The notes: a model not told the origin generated them from the sequence alone. A stretch of DNA of 64,000 nucleotides from Annona cherimola (GCA_030490835.1 CM059972.1:55161563-55225562), one strand, 5' to 3'; positions 1-10,599 are shown, counted from the first letter of the stretch. Numbers and translations are program-made.

Positions 1-178
1 TTCCATCTTCTCAGTCCAAGTGAGATACTTTTTGATTGATGGACTTGAACTGCCATGGTCTTGAGCTTCTCCATACTTCAAAAAGAAATCCTAAAAATTA
101 TCAAAATCAAATAGGAATAATGAGTTGCCTCCCATTCAGCGCTAAGTTTATCATCCTCAGCTCGACGTTCCATAATGA

Positions 179-451
179 TTAGCCAATTCTTGCACTGTCA
201 AACTTCCTTCCATGCGGCGTATGCACTAGAAGTTCAGATCTCTTCCTAGCCTCTTCAAATGGATCAGTTAGCCTCTTTTCTTGAATTTCATAAAGACTAT
301 AGAGGAGTTTTTCTTTAGGGTCTTGAATTAATGATTGCTTCAATATGCTGCTTTCCAGGGCTATGCATTGATCAATTAAGTCATGTTGCACCTGAATTTG
401 AGGAAGACAAATTAGAGGCGTGTTGATATGATAATTTTCAACTTTCTTCAC
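179..451 (-). pseudogene. Athila-like internal ORF fragment of unknown function
   Basis: A 90-residue frame contains DLIDQCIALESSIL and LYSLYEIQEKRLTDPFEEA. The same protein segment is kept at 34753-34962 in the sister element, about 800 bp downstream of the gag-like start in both. It is part of the same element, separated from the upstream frame by stops and frame changes. I do not recognise a domain. Confidence 0.45.
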
Positions 452-654
452 TATATCAACCTCTATTTATTCATCAATTTCTTCTTCCACTTCCTTGCTT
501 TCCATTTACTCAGTCAATTGTTCAATGATGAATTGAAGGGCAAATTGTTCTGCTGCATAAATGGATATATCTTCTTTAATGCTTGTAGTGACTTTGCAGC
601 CTTCATCCAACATAGTTTCTTTTGAGCCTCCTCAATATCAGTTGAAGAAAACTC

Positions 655-1113
655 TTAATGCCTACTTTGGATTGCAGTAGCCAACTGTTTCACCCGCTTT
701 TTCATGTTCATGTTAAACTCCATTAGCTCTTCATAAATTGCATGAACATGTCCTCCAACGATGACCTGCTTTTCAGGTGGTGATGGCTCCTCTTCTTGAT
801 ATGCTTGAAATTCTGTCGGCATCATATTTTCTAATTGCAGGTCTCCATAGTTGTCTTGTGCATCATTAGAATGATAAAGATAGCCCACGGATGCTAAGTA
901 ATAGACACATTGAATTGACAAATGTCCCTCGGCTCTGCACGAATAATAGTAAGTTGAATAAGAATTGTTCATATCCTGCATTTGATTGTTAAAACCTACA
1001 AATTGAGATGGAGGTGCCCATATATTGTCATACTCATGGAAAGCCATTGTACTTTGTGTTGAAAATTCTGAATTTGGCCAATGATAAGCATTTGAAGCCA
1101 TTGAAAATTGCAA
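655..1113 (-). pseudogene. Athila-like gag fragment, decayed zinc-knuckle region
   Basis: The 152-residue frame starts about 140 bp after the PBS. Near residue 60 it has SCRAEGHLSIQC, a broken relative of the zinc-knuckle-like CGGEGHLSIQC seen in the sister copy at 35470-35540. It is followed by an acidic linker and KQLATAIQSRH, resembling the tail that follows the zinc knuckle in Athila gag. The usual large N-terminal gag domain is missing in both copies, suggesting a non-autonomous derivative. It stops at 655. Sister-like sequence continues to the left in other frames. Confidence 0.6.
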
Positions 1114-1249
1114 TAAATAGACCCTTGAAATAAAATTTTATCAAAAGAGAAGAATTGAAAAGAAGAAAAGAAGAAAATGTAAAATGAAATATAATTACAA
1201 AATTGTATAAGAAAGAAATAAAACTAACAATAATTAGTTAGACCGATAT

Positions 1250-1267
1250 TCCCTGGCAACAGCGCAA
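1250..1267 (-). other. Primer-binding site, tRNA-Asp type
   Basis: The site lies six bases inside the LTR edge and is complementary to the 3' end expected of plant tRNA-Asp, with a few mismatches. The sister copy has a cleaner version at 35803-35820. It would prime minus-strand DNA synthesis and fixes the minus orientation of the element. Confidence 0.7.
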
Positions 1268-2213
1268 AAAACTTGACGAGCTGCGTATATGTCTATTAAA
1301 ATGCTCGTTTTAACGCAAGTATATGTGTCGATCAAGTAATAAAGAGTGAGTAAAGTATCGTTCCCATGAGGAAATGATCTAACTAGGATTATTAATCAGT
1401 TTAGTTGCTTTCGGTGAGTAGAAAATAGGGTTTCTTAATTAATACTAAAAGTATCAAATGCATAAAAGAAATAGAAAAGAGTTGACAGGACAACTGGAAT
1501 ACTAGAAAAAATTTATCGATTGGGGATGGTAGATGGATAGTTCGGAATCCTTGAATCTAAATTATATTGTGTTGGTTCCTTTTCATTAAATTGTGCAGCG
1601 ATTTACTAGTCCAAGTTCAATAGTCCTTATGTATGCCTTCCAACGCATATAAAGCTAATTACACCCTATTCAATTGCTATGTTCCCATACCATTAAATAA
1701 AGTGGAATTGATAGATTTATAACTTGTTCATGACTACATAGGGTTTAACGGTATATTCATATCCATTAAACAACTCCCCTTAGCAAAGAGGAAACCTATG
1801 CCCTACATATGGATCTAGCAGAGAATTTTCTTTTCCAAGGATTAATCATGCAATGAAATCATCTTCCAAGGTATCTAATCTTGTAAAAAATATTAAACAT
1901 CATATGCAAGGGTAAATCCACAACGCACAATCATATAGAAGTCAAATATTTATTCCTAAAACTTGAAGAACCAAGACAATATAGTTTAGGGTTCAATTCA
2001 TCCTAACTATCTATCTAATGGAAGTTTAGCTCGAAGACATGATACAAAAATCCTTTACATCCATATTGTAAGTATCCAGGAAAATAATGAAAGAAAAGTA
2101 AAAAGAGGAAGAGAAAACTGAATCTCCGAAGTTTCCACCAACAGGGTTGAATCTCCTCTTCAATCCGCACTTCAAATGGGTTATTTTTCTTCTCTGTGTG
2201 TCTAGTCCGTCGG

Positions 2214-2232
2214 CTCTCTCTCTCTCTCTCTC
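2214..2232. repeat. CT dinucleotide microsatellite
   Basis: An uninterrupted CT run (GA on the element's sense strand) of about 19 bases lies just downstream of the TATA-like box. It may sit in the 5' leader. Confidence 0.8.
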
Positions 2233-2255
2233 CTCGCGCACGCAGCACTAGGTCT

Positions 2256-2264
2256 CTATTTAAA
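2256..2264 (-). promoter_or_regulatory. TATA-like box of the Athila-like LTR
   Basis: The minus strand reads TTTAAATAG here, about 590 bp inside the LTR. The same context occurs in the sister LTR at 36819-36827. The GGCGCC palindromes lie upstream and a GA/CT tract lies just downstream, as expected for a U3 promoter. The transcription start has not been tested. Confidence 0.45.
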
Positions 2265-2305
2265 CTGGTAACTTGCATAGCACACGTGCAGAAACCCACG
2301 TGTAC

Positions 2306-2585
2306 GGATGCGTAGTTGCGCCTAGGTGCTAACTCCTTGTGTGCTGTGTAACTTAGAAACTTTATCAGGATGCCCGGCTTACTTGTGCCGTGGCGCCTAG
2401 GCGCCAACTACCTAGAGGTTTTGTGACTTAGAAACTCTTCTGGAAATACCTGCATGCTCATGCCATGGCGCCTAGGCTCCCCACTCCGGCGCCTGGTCGC
2501 CAACTTACTGCAAGCCTTCTGCTGTGTGAGGTGTTTGATCTTTTGGCTAAGGCATGTAGGGTGGCACCTAGGTGCCAACCCACTT
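2306..2585 (-). promoter_or_regulatory. Cluster of GGCGCC palindromes upstream of the TATA-like box
   Basis: At least five related sites occur near 2312, 2391, 2467, 2482 and 2565. The best, 2391-2406, is the perfect 16-bp palindrome TGGCGCCTAGGCGCCA. Each arm resembles a TTGGCGCC E2F-type core, and also the TGGCGCC part of the Asp-type PBS. A regulatory role is inference. The sister LTR keeps an 18-bp perfect version at 36870-36887. Confidence 0.45.
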
Positions 2586-2850
2586 GCTTCTTCACTTGGC
2601 TCTGTTCTGCATTCAACTCGTCCTCATGCCTATAATTGTCCGTCCTTCCTGCAAAAAATGAATGAAATAAATAAATGAACTAAAAAAGCCTAATTTATAC
2701 TAAAAATGCATAAAAACTATATAATGCTCATAAAATGCAAGGTGAGTGAAAATTCAGCTAAATGGATGCAAACCAAACCTAATCTCTTGGACTAACATGC
2801 AAAAATAGTCTGAAATGGGTCATGATAACTCGCATTTTTGTGAGTTATCA

Positions 2851-3728
2851 CATGGCGGAGTCAACTTCGGATGCGACTTCACCCAAGTTGCAGGCTGGAG
2901 TTGACTTCAGGTGCGACTTTAGTCTTCAGCTTCAACTCCAAGTTTCAGCTTCAGGTCGACTTGGTCTTAAATTTGACCCAAGTCATAGGTGGAGTCGACT
3001 TCGGGTGCGACTTCACCATCCATTTACATATGTTTGAACTTTTGATTCTTGCAAGTGATCTTGATACTTCATTTTTACTTTTCTTATCTTATTCTTCATT
3101 TGATATCCTTGGGTTTCCTTGTCTTACCTTGAGTCTTAGCATAGTTTTCTTCTCTTGAGGGGTTCTTCCTTATGGCCTTCATTTAGGATGATTGTCCTTC
3201 TTGATTTTGTTGTCCAATCTTTGGTATATAGTTATTCATATAATAATATTTCATCTTTGAAGAATTCTGAAATAGCCATTTGCTTGAGTAACATGCTTGG
3301 GTCGACTTGGACTTCAAATTCACTCAAGTCGCATGCAAATTGACTTGGAAATGCCACTTGACTTTGAGGATTCAAAGTCTTCTGCGTGGCTGTACTCAAG
3401 TCGCATCTGGAGTCAACTTGGGTCTGCAACTTCACCTAAGTCGCAAGTGGAGTCGACTTTGACTACGACTTCACCTATCTCTGAGCCAATTTCAACTCTG
3501 GAACATTTAATGCATTTGAAGTCGTTTCTGAAGTCGACTTAGGAATTGACTTCACCAAAGTTGATAGATGAGTCGACTTGGGACTGCGACCTTGTCTGCT
3601 ATGTCCTGAAACTTGAGTTTTTAACCTTTAACAAAACTTAGCAAACACATTAGTACCCAATTAATTCTCAAATTGAGTTGTTAATAATCAAAACATAGAT
3701 TGTGCTTAATTTGCCTTGAATTCCAACA
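2851..3728 (-). repeat. LTR of element D (truncated) with GTCGAC-motif arrays
   Basis: The inner edge reads TTCCAACA, as in the other copia LTRs, and the flanking 150 bp (roughly 3600-3728) align with 10470-10599. The motif family with core GTCGACTT and flanks AAGTCGCA or TGCGACTT recurs at 2853-3010 and 3297-3600. The outer part was separated by the Athila-like insertion and lies left of the window. Confidence 0.7.
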
Positions 3729-3745
3729 ATCTCCTCCTTTTTGAT
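3729..3745 (-). other. Polypurine tract of element D
   Basis: The minus strand reads AAAAAGGAGGAGAT directly before the LTR, a slightly degraded version of the AAAAAGGGGGAGAT at 10600-10613. It would prime plus-strand synthesis. From 3746 to 4126 I see only AT-rich non-coding sequence, probably the 3' untranslated part. Confidence 0.65.
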
Positions 3746-4126
3746 GATTGACAAAACCAATTTGAGATATATCTTTCATTTTCTTTCAAAAGTGATATGT
3801 TATACTCGTTTTGGCATTTAGAATAGTCATGTTGTTTTATTTTCACAAGAATTCCATGTCATTGCATCACATTTTATCAATTTGTGCAAATGAAGTAGAA
3901 AACATTTCATTCTCAAACAAGTTCATGCGAACTACATATCTATTGTTATACAATCATTCAACATTGCATTTCAATACAATAACAATTTGCTCAATTAGAA
4001 AACAAATTCATATCATACATTCAATCATTGCATACAATATGATTCAAAAAAGAAAATGACCAATATGATACATGCTACCCAAACCCAAAAGACAATCTAA
4101 TTCCTATCAAAAACAAGATAGGGAAA

Positions 4127-5722
4127 TCAGGATTTGTGAAATTGGAAATTTGTGATTGGATAGGAGGGAGAATAGATAAGTGGAATGGGTCGGATGCAGG
4201 CCGATGAGTAAAGAGAGGATAGAGCCTGAACGATGGGTTCGGCTCTCACGGACTCTCCAAAATAAGGATTGATCTTGGGAAGGCTCAGAACAGGACGACC
4301 ACGACTGCTTCCTGATGCAAGTTTGTACTTGATAGTCCTCAACTCTCGGTCCAATCTATCCTGGTGACTGTGCATCTCCATCATCGTCGTGTGGATGGCC
4401 ACCAACTATTGTGTGATCCTGTCTTCCATCTGTCCAAGATGGTACATGATGATGTGAGAGGAAGCGGACCGATCGACCGATCGTGAATGAGGATCTGGAA
4501 TTTGTGAACCCCGTGGAGAGAAAGATCCATGTGAGTGGGGTGACGCGGGATCTGCAGGTGTTGGAGGTGGAGATGGAACCGGCTCGGGCTGCGGTGGCTC
4601 CTCCCCCTCAGGATGACTACCTACTTCTGCAGGCTGTTCTGCATGCCTCATCATCTCCCGTAGCCACTTGACCCTGAATTCTTCTACATTTATCTTCATT
4701 CGGGTCGGGAGGGCCCGATTGATGGCATTTGTGGGCTTCAGAACCTCGATTGGTTCCCCATCCAAATCAACACTAGAAAAACTCATGATCTTGGTAATCC
4801 ACATCCCGTATGGCAGAACTCCTCGTGGATTGTCCTTCTTGTATGCTAAAACTTCCAAAAACAGCCTCGTTAGGCTAACCTTGACTCGATTAGCAACCTT
4901 CCACAAAATCTCGGCTTCTTGCAGGTTTAACTGATTGCGGCCTTCACCCTTAGGATATGTGCAATATGCAACCAGTAATTAAAGGACCCGTAGCCTGGGG
5001 GACAAATCCATATAGTGGAGAAACTTTATGCTCGGATGGTACTTATGGCTACTAATAAGTTGGTTGTACATCTGTGTAAGTGACAACCTGTCTGGAATCG
5101 GTTCATTTTCTTTGGGTACCTCCAAAATATTAGCAATCTGATTGAGGGCATTGCTCTTGCATGTTCCACATCCAATTCCCAGGTTTATTTCAACCCCCTT
5201 TACATACGTACTGTGATATTCCTAATCCCATAAGTAGTAAAATAATCTGGTTAGATCAGGATATATCCGATCATCTGCTTTCAACAACCTGGTCCATCCT
5301 TGAAAGTCTAGGAGCTCTTCAATCCCAAATTAATATTCACTCAAAAATTTGAAGTCAACAATTTTTGGAACAAAAATCTTGTGTTCATAAAAATGCCGAT
5401 AGAACCAACTATGTTGTTGTTTGGTTCTAAAGTAATCGGTAAGCATTTTTAGAACCTGTCCCTTCTGTGTAGGTGTTCCTTGCCTGTTTCCTGTCGATTC
5501 TGTTCCACTGCTTGATTTCTCTAATGAATTCTCATTATAGGGAGCAGATGTAGAGGGATTACCTTCCCGAAATCGTACCCATCGTCCCGCAGATGTAGTG
5601 GTTTCCTCTTTGACCCATTTGGACGACGTTCGTTGCCATCGTGGTAGTCCCTCGCCAGTGTTCAATTGGGATGGCCTTGAAATCGGCAATTTCGTAGGCT
5701 TAGGTACGGCTTTGGGTGCCAT
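4127..5722 (-). pseudogene. Extra ORF of element D, similar to plant 'putative transposon protein' ORFs (decayed)
   Basis: A start at 5722 (MAPKAVPKPTK) opens a basic, Ser/Thr-rich N-terminus and then a conserved-looking middle (for example HKIFVPKIVDFKFLSEY, YPDLTRLF, SLTQMYNQLISSHKYHPSIK). The C-terminal part at 4406-4906 has a Pro-rich stretch. At least four in-frame stops (near 5330, 5245, 4985 and 4406) and a frame change break it. The middle resembles ORFs catalogued in plants as 'putative plant transposon protein domain', which often sit in the env-like slot of LTR elements; this is recalled family knowledge and was not searched. Here it lies between the array and the PPT, the same third-ORF slot. 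No retroviral env features such as a membrane segment or signal peptide are visible. Confidence 0.5.
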
Positions 5723-5749
5723 TGATTTAGGAAATGATTTATGAGAGGA

Positions 5750-6115
5750 TTTAGGGTGTATGCAAAGGAGTGAGGGAACTGTGGGATGGAATGAGAGCTA
5801 AAAGAAGAGAGAGGAGTTGAGAAACTGAGAGACAGCAAGATAGATCGAGAGAGGGAAAATGAGAGGAAATGAGATAGAGAGAGAAAGGTGAGGAAGAGAG
5901 AGAGAGAGAGAGAGCTTGAGAGTCTAAGGGATAGTGAGAGAGAGAAAGAAAGCAGAGAGTGAGACAGAGAGAGATGAGAGAGAGAGAGAGAGCTCATGAG
6001 GCAGTGATGAGAGAAAAATGGGAGCTTGAGCGCGAGAGGAAAATGAAGAAGGAAGAAGAAGAGAGAAAGAGAAGAAGAAGAAGAGAGGGAAGAGAGTGTC
6101 AAAGCGGCGGGGCAA
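5750..6115. repeat. GA/CT-rich low-complexity leader
   Basis: Almost pure purine on the plus strand, with several GAGAGA runs (for example 5898-5913, 5980-5990). The open frames across it encode only Leu/Ser-rich low complexity and are not credible genes. It lies directly upstream of the D extra ORF. Confidence 0.75.
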
Positions 6116-6120
6116 TCCAA

Positions 6121-6189
6121 ACGATGCGCTGGAGTTGACTTTGCCCTAACCGAAGTCGACTTCGCTCTTGTGGAGTCGAGTTCACCGTA
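6121..6189. repeat. GTCGAC-motif array, left half, interrupted by U1
   Basis: Several copies of the GTCGACTT-type motif end at 6189. The array continues at 54021-54110, on the other side of the U block. The five bases ccgta before 6190 and cccta at 54021 differ at one site and are the likely target-site duplication of U. Confidence 0.55.
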
Positions 6190-7224
6190 TGTGAAACCCC
6201 ACCTATTTTAAAACCTAACAAACATAGAGTAAAGCTTGTATTAAGATGGAATTAGAGAAATTAATTTAAACAAGGTGATTAAGTTAATCTCTCATGGTTA
6301 TTATGATAATTATGCACACTGAAGGATAAGAAAATGCTTATGTGGAAAGTGTAATTAATGCTATTTATTATTTTAATTATTGATTTAATATTTGATATAT
6401 TTATATCTTAAGATTTACAAGGTAGAATAATTTGAAAATTTAAAAGATAGTCTAAGATGGTATGATATTTTAATCTATGAAGGGCCTATGTGTATACATT
6501 AGGCATATAAATATGATTCATGAAAGATTTAATTGGATTTTGAATAATTTTATTATTTTGAGAATTTATCACAATTAGGACTAATAATTATAAATGATGA
6601 TTAAATTAATCGTTATAGGCCAATATGGGTCAATGGGATCAAAGAGGCTTAATGAAAATTGGAAACTATAAATAAATCATGAATAATCATTTTAATTTTT
6701 CATAATTTGATTTATGAAAATTAGGAAGATATTAACAAGTTAAGTTGAAAAATGCTAGAAAATTAATAACTTAACGCCTATAAGGCGAATTGAGATGAAA
6801 TTTGAAAGACTAGCGTATAATTATGGGTTTAATCATATGGATGGTTTGAATCATAAAAATTATGAAGGAAAATGGATTTATCAGCTAAGAATATATGATA
6901 TTTTATGAATTAAATCATTTTGCTAATAACTTAGCATATATTTATGTTTTTGAGATGATATTTTATATGACTAAGTTAAGGTGCATATGTGTCGCATGGT
7001 GGGGATGCCCATGGTGATATGCATTATATTTTAATTTTTTTAATCATAAATATGTAATTAAATTACCTATGCAATTAGGGTAAATAAACTGTCACAAATT
7101 AAAGTGAAATACTATGGCATAAAATGCCATAATATGAAGTCAAATTAACGAGCATAGTATGAGTAGCTATGTGGCAATTATTATTAAATAAAAAAATGCA
7201 AAAACTACATGAAAAATGCACCTA

Positions 7225-8030
7225 GATAAGGACGTCCATAGCTGATTTTTAAATGGGCAGATTATTTAAATGGAAGAAATCTCCAGCAATGATTAAACGA
7301 ATGGACAGCATGGACGTCCATTTTATTTCAGCAGCATGATAAATATATATTAAATATTTTCCAGCAAAATAGGGTGGAAAATTAGGGCAGTAGGTAGTCT
7401 ATAAACTTGGGCAGCAAGTAATGCAATCAACGGTTCGGATTTGATGATAAAATGAATAGGTGGACGGTCAAAATTATTATAGCACATTAGATGGATAAAT
7501 GCAGAAAATTCGGCGGTTGAAAGAGGCAAGCTTAGCTTCTTATAAATACCAATGGGCAGTAATGGAGTGAAGGTTTAACGGGCTGGGAGAAGAAAAAATT
7601 GGATGACGCATGAAGAGGCAGCAGGAACGTCCATTTTAGCAATACATGAAGAAAGAAAAAATGGAAATTGAAAAGGAGTAGCAAAGGACGTCCAACAGCA
7701 ATTCATGGAGAAAAAAAAATGGAAAAGGCAAGGGGCAGCGAAGGACGTCCAACTGTAGATATGTTGCTGAATTTTTATTTTATTCATCCCCTACCCAAGT
7801 CACATGCAGCAGATATGATATAAAAAAAATTTCATATTAATTATTCCTGCCCAAATCTACGTCCAGCGGGTATGTGTAATAAAAAAATTTTATGCCATTT
7901 AATTCCTACTCAATTAACGTCCAGCAGGATATGGAGGAAAAAAAATATATTTATGCCTAATTCACGTCCAACAGTTGCAAGAATAAATAAATAAATAAAC
8001 AGATATTTCTGCTATTAATGGAACGTCCAA
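7225..8030. promoter_or_regulatory. Cluster of ACGTCCA motifs around the U promoter
   Basis: About nine copies of ACGTCC occur on the plus strand, near 7229, 7315, 7628, 7690, 7745, 7858, 7920, 7965 and 8025. Several are in the palindromic form GGACGTCC, and many are followed by AGCAG or AAC. They flank the TATA box on both sides and most are kept in U2 (37325-38120). The function is unknown; an ACGT core suits bZIP-type binding. Confidence 0.45.
7541..7548 (+). promoter_or_regulatory. TATA box of U LTR
   Basis: TATAAATA, conserved in U2 at 37635-37642 with identical surroundings. It lies about 1350 bp into the LTR, leaving a very long transcribed R/U5 part that would contain the hairpin module. 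Confidence 0.5.
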
Positions 8031-9765
8031 ACTGTATAAAAAAATAAATTTTTGCCTAATTAAGGGGGATGTGCAATCTGGATGGAAGGAAGGAATTTCT
8101 GTTTATTTTGATTTAATTTAATGACATATGATGAATTACTAGCTCCAAGGGTTAATGAATTAAAAATATGTCATATATGGGTATACCTTCAAGTGAATGC
8201 CTAAATCATGTATAGATTTAAATTTCTGTTATATTTAAGTTTCAGAAATTTTATGTGAATTTAGGATATTATAAATCATAAACTAGCCCTACAAATGGCT
8301 ATAAGAATGTTTGATTGATAGCACCTTATGTATGTATAGTTAAGGTGCAAATTTCATAAATGAAATTTGAAAATATGAGAGCATATGGAGCTGTTTTGGA
8401 AAAAGGGGATAAATCCCAGAAATTTGATTTAATTTAGCTTGTTCTAGACCCTATACAACCCTCAAAATGATTATAAGAATTGTTGATTGATAATTCTTAT
8501 ATATGTAGATACAAAGAAATGACAAGGTAGAAGTGATGTATGGCAATTATGTATGTATATGTGGCTAAATTGAATTGGTTTACCTTTCGAAAATTTAAAT
8601 TGAATTTGGCTTGCTACACAAGCTATTTAAAGGATTTCATAAGTTTAGAACACTAAACATGGGGATTAAATGTAGCGATAATTAACCACAAAGTTGTATA
8701 TGTATGTGGTTGTTAAAAAGATAAATGTAAATTCAAAGAGTTGAATATAAGCAAGTTCCTTGAAAATTTAAGTGAATAAATACCTTAGACATGGGTATTT
8801 AATAAAATAAATGAGCCATTACTATGCTTATAAAGATAGGTACGTAATACGTCACTATTGAAGAAAATGAATATTAAGGGTTATTAAAAAGGATATGTAT
8901 GGTTGAATAAGAAATGTGGATAATCATTCCAAATAAAGTTTTGATAGAAAACTTGTATGCTATAGGATATGAAAGGATATCTTGAGTAATTTCAAGAAAT
9001 TACTACGCAAAATATAAGTATAGAAGGAAAGAAACAATCCATGTATTAAGTTTGTATGGATATGTGGTTGTAGGGAAATACTGTTGGGTCCCGAATTGAT
9101 GGCAAAACCCAAGAGGGGAGGGGTGAATTGGGTTCTTAAAAATTTATAACTCAAATAGAAACTTTACCCCGGATTAATCTAGTCCCCTTGAATGAAGAAA
9201 CAGAATGGAAAGCAAAGTAATGTAGAGAGCAGAAATAAAAACAAGTAGACAAGAATTTTTATAGTGGTTCGGGCAACCTCCCTACTCCACTCTTCCAAGC
9301 TCACACACCTTGTGACTTGGGTTCCACTATTGTATTCTCTCAATACAATTAGAGCCTCTTGCTCTCTTCTAGATTCAAAGCTCTAGGGGGCATATACAAC
9401 TAGAGCCTCTTGCTCTCTTCTAGATTCTAGCTCTAGGGGGCATCAAACACTTAGCACAAGTAGGTGATGAGTCACACTCCAATCACACACTACTTTGCTA
9501 CCACTTGATCTTAGCTACGCAAGCTAAATCAAGTTCAACACAAACAAGTAATCAATGAAAGGAAACTACACTTTACAGGTGTGTAGAAACGATTTAGCGC
9601 AGGGAAGAACTTGTAGATGATGGCTTTGAAGTTTCTGAATGTAGCTCTTGCAACTTGAAGCACAATTCTTCCTCTCTTGATTGGCTTGATCACTTTAATG
9701 CTCTTGTAGATAGGAGTTATGCTCACTTAATGTTTTCCAACTACTTCCCTCGTTCACATTAACTC

Positions 9766-9774
9766 CCTTTTATA
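9766..9774 (-). promoter_or_regulatory. TATA box, copia LTR 1
   Basis: The minus strand reads TATAAAAGG, about 825 bp from the LTR start. The identical box in LTR 2 is at 16584-16592. The motif arrays lie upstream, as an enhancer would. Confidence 0.6.
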
Positions 9775-10174
9775 ATTTTGGAGGGAATCCGAACGTTAGA
9801 AGGTAGGTGGCGCGCATTTAATGCGCCAACGTTCGAATTAATTCCGACCGTTGCGACCCAAGTCGCATGTGGAGTCGACTTCGGATGCGACTTCGCCCAA
9901 GTCGCAGATGGAGTCGACTTCGGCTTCGACTTCACCTCGTCAGATGGCTTCACGAACTTGGAAGATGATTCCTTTTGCTTAGGCTTTCTTCCTTCAGTCC
10001 TTTTGATTCTTGGAATGGCTCCTCAAACTTATAGATCTTGTGAACCTTGAAGAACTTGACTTTGATTCTTCCTGGATTAGCTTGATCCTTGTGAATCTTT
10101 GAAGGAATTGAGTCTTGCCTGGAATTTGAAACACTTGAGTTGATAATTAGCTTATTTTCTGAAAAAATAGCTTC

Positions 10175-10470
10175 TGCCCGATCGAAGTCGATGTCGGAGT
10201 CGACTTCGGCTGCGACTTCACCTCAAGTCGCACGTGGAGTCGACTTGGGGTGCGACTTCGGCATTCTGCTATTTCGAATTCAACTCTGGAAGGTTTCGCC
10301 CGACTGAAGTCGATGGTGAGGTCGACTTCGTTTGCGACTTGGCTACCCAAGTCGCAGGTGGAGTCGACTTGGCTTGCGACTTCACCTTCCCTTCTTCCGT
10401 TTTCAGCTCTGGACGTTCTGCATGTTTGAAGTCGATCTTGGAGTCGACTTGGGGATCGACTTGGCCTTCC
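10175..10470. repeat. GTCGAC quasi-palindrome array in copia U3
   Basis: Five GTCGACTT cores occur here, most flanked by AAGTCGCA on the left and TGCGACTT on the right, so units are near-palindromic as well as repeated. Spacing is irregular (about 40-80 bp). A smaller array sits at 9855-9930. Equivalent arrays occur at 16680-16745, 16990-17285 and 18968-19252, in LTR B (49770-49940, 50220-50610) and in element D. Confidence 0.8.
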
Positions 10471-10599
10471 TAACTTGATTTTCTTCAAATGGTTATTCCT
10501 TAAACATTTTCACAAACTTGTTAGTAGCCAAGACTTTCTCAAATTGATTTGTTAATCATCAAAACATAGATTTAGCTAGTTTTCCTCATGTTTCCAACA

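Larger units (their letters stand above)
1..2850 (-). mobile_element. Athila-like Ty3/gypsy element, partial (5' LTR and start of internal region)
   Basis: Read on the minus strand, the element starts at 2850 with its 5' LTR, then a tRNA-Asp-type PBS, then decayed gag-like sequence running off the left edge of the window. A second copy at 34736-37308 has the same order, which fixes the boundaries. The Asp-type PBS and the phrase ATAIQ near the gag tail are known from Athila-type gypsy elements; the lineage call is inference. It is inserted in the LTR of element D at 2850/2851. The matching target-site repeat lies outside the window. Confidence 0.75.
1274..2850 (-). repeat. 5' LTR of Athila-like element
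   Basis: The LTR is 1577 bp and on the minus strand runs from TGATAACTC to GCTCGTCA. Its first 28 bp (2823-2850) form an inverted repeat around a short loop, a feature also present at the same edge of the copy at 37308. It holds a TATA-like box, a CT microsatellite and repeated GGCGCC palindromes. No coding capacity is credible: the open frames inside it are not retroelement proteins. Confidence 0.85.
2851..6189 (-). mobile_element. Element D: copia-related element, 3' portion (LTR, PPT, extra ORF)
   Basis: On the minus strand the order is GTCGAC-motif array, purine-rich leader, a decayed ORF (5722 to 4127), polypurine tract (3745 to 3729) and 3' LTR (3728 to 2851, cut by the Athila-like insertion). 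The LTR edge and PPT match those of the copia element at 10599/10600, so D belongs to the same superfamily. The piece to its right, with copia RNase H, resumes at 54021 after the U array. D is the oldest layer visible. Confidence 0.6.
6190..9081 (+). repeat. U1, first part: 5' end of a roughly 5.6 kb gypsy-type LTR
   Basis: It starts TGTGAAACCCC, like the chromovirus LTRs that start TGTGAAACCC at 58707 and (minus) 33540. U2 and U3 share its sequence from about 7200 and 8535 onwards. There is no coding region; the sequence is AT-rich with a TATA box (7541-7548) and an ACGTCC motif cluster. It is interrupted at 9081 by the copia composite and continues at 19384. Confidence 0.75.
9082..10599 (-). 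repeat. Copia LTR 1 (3' LTR)
   Basis: 1518 bp; on the plus strand TGTTGGGTCCC to TTTCCAACA, so TG...CA on the element's strand. GTCGAC-motif arrays at 10175-10470 and 9855-9930 lie upstream of a TATA box at 9766-9774. It has few differences from LTR 2, so the element is fairly young. Confidence 0.95.

Noticed and set aside
2015..2407. 130-residue open frame in the Athila-like LTR
   Set aside because: Spans the microsatellite and palindromes of the LTR; the sister LTR does not preserve the frame.
5662..6120. Ser/Leu-rich 152-residue open frame resembling a membrane protein
   Set aside because: It is translated from GA/CT low-complexity sequence; the hydrophobic runs are a composition artefact.
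6190..9081. Host intergenic promoter with TATA box and ACGT elements
   Set aside because: The same sequence recurs in U2 with LTR termini and no host gene downstream; it is an LTR promoter.
10175..10470. Possible CRISPR-like or satellite array of GTCGAC repeats
   Set aside because: Unit spacing is irregular, there are no unique equal-length spacers, and the array sits inside LTR U3 of a plant retrotransposon.
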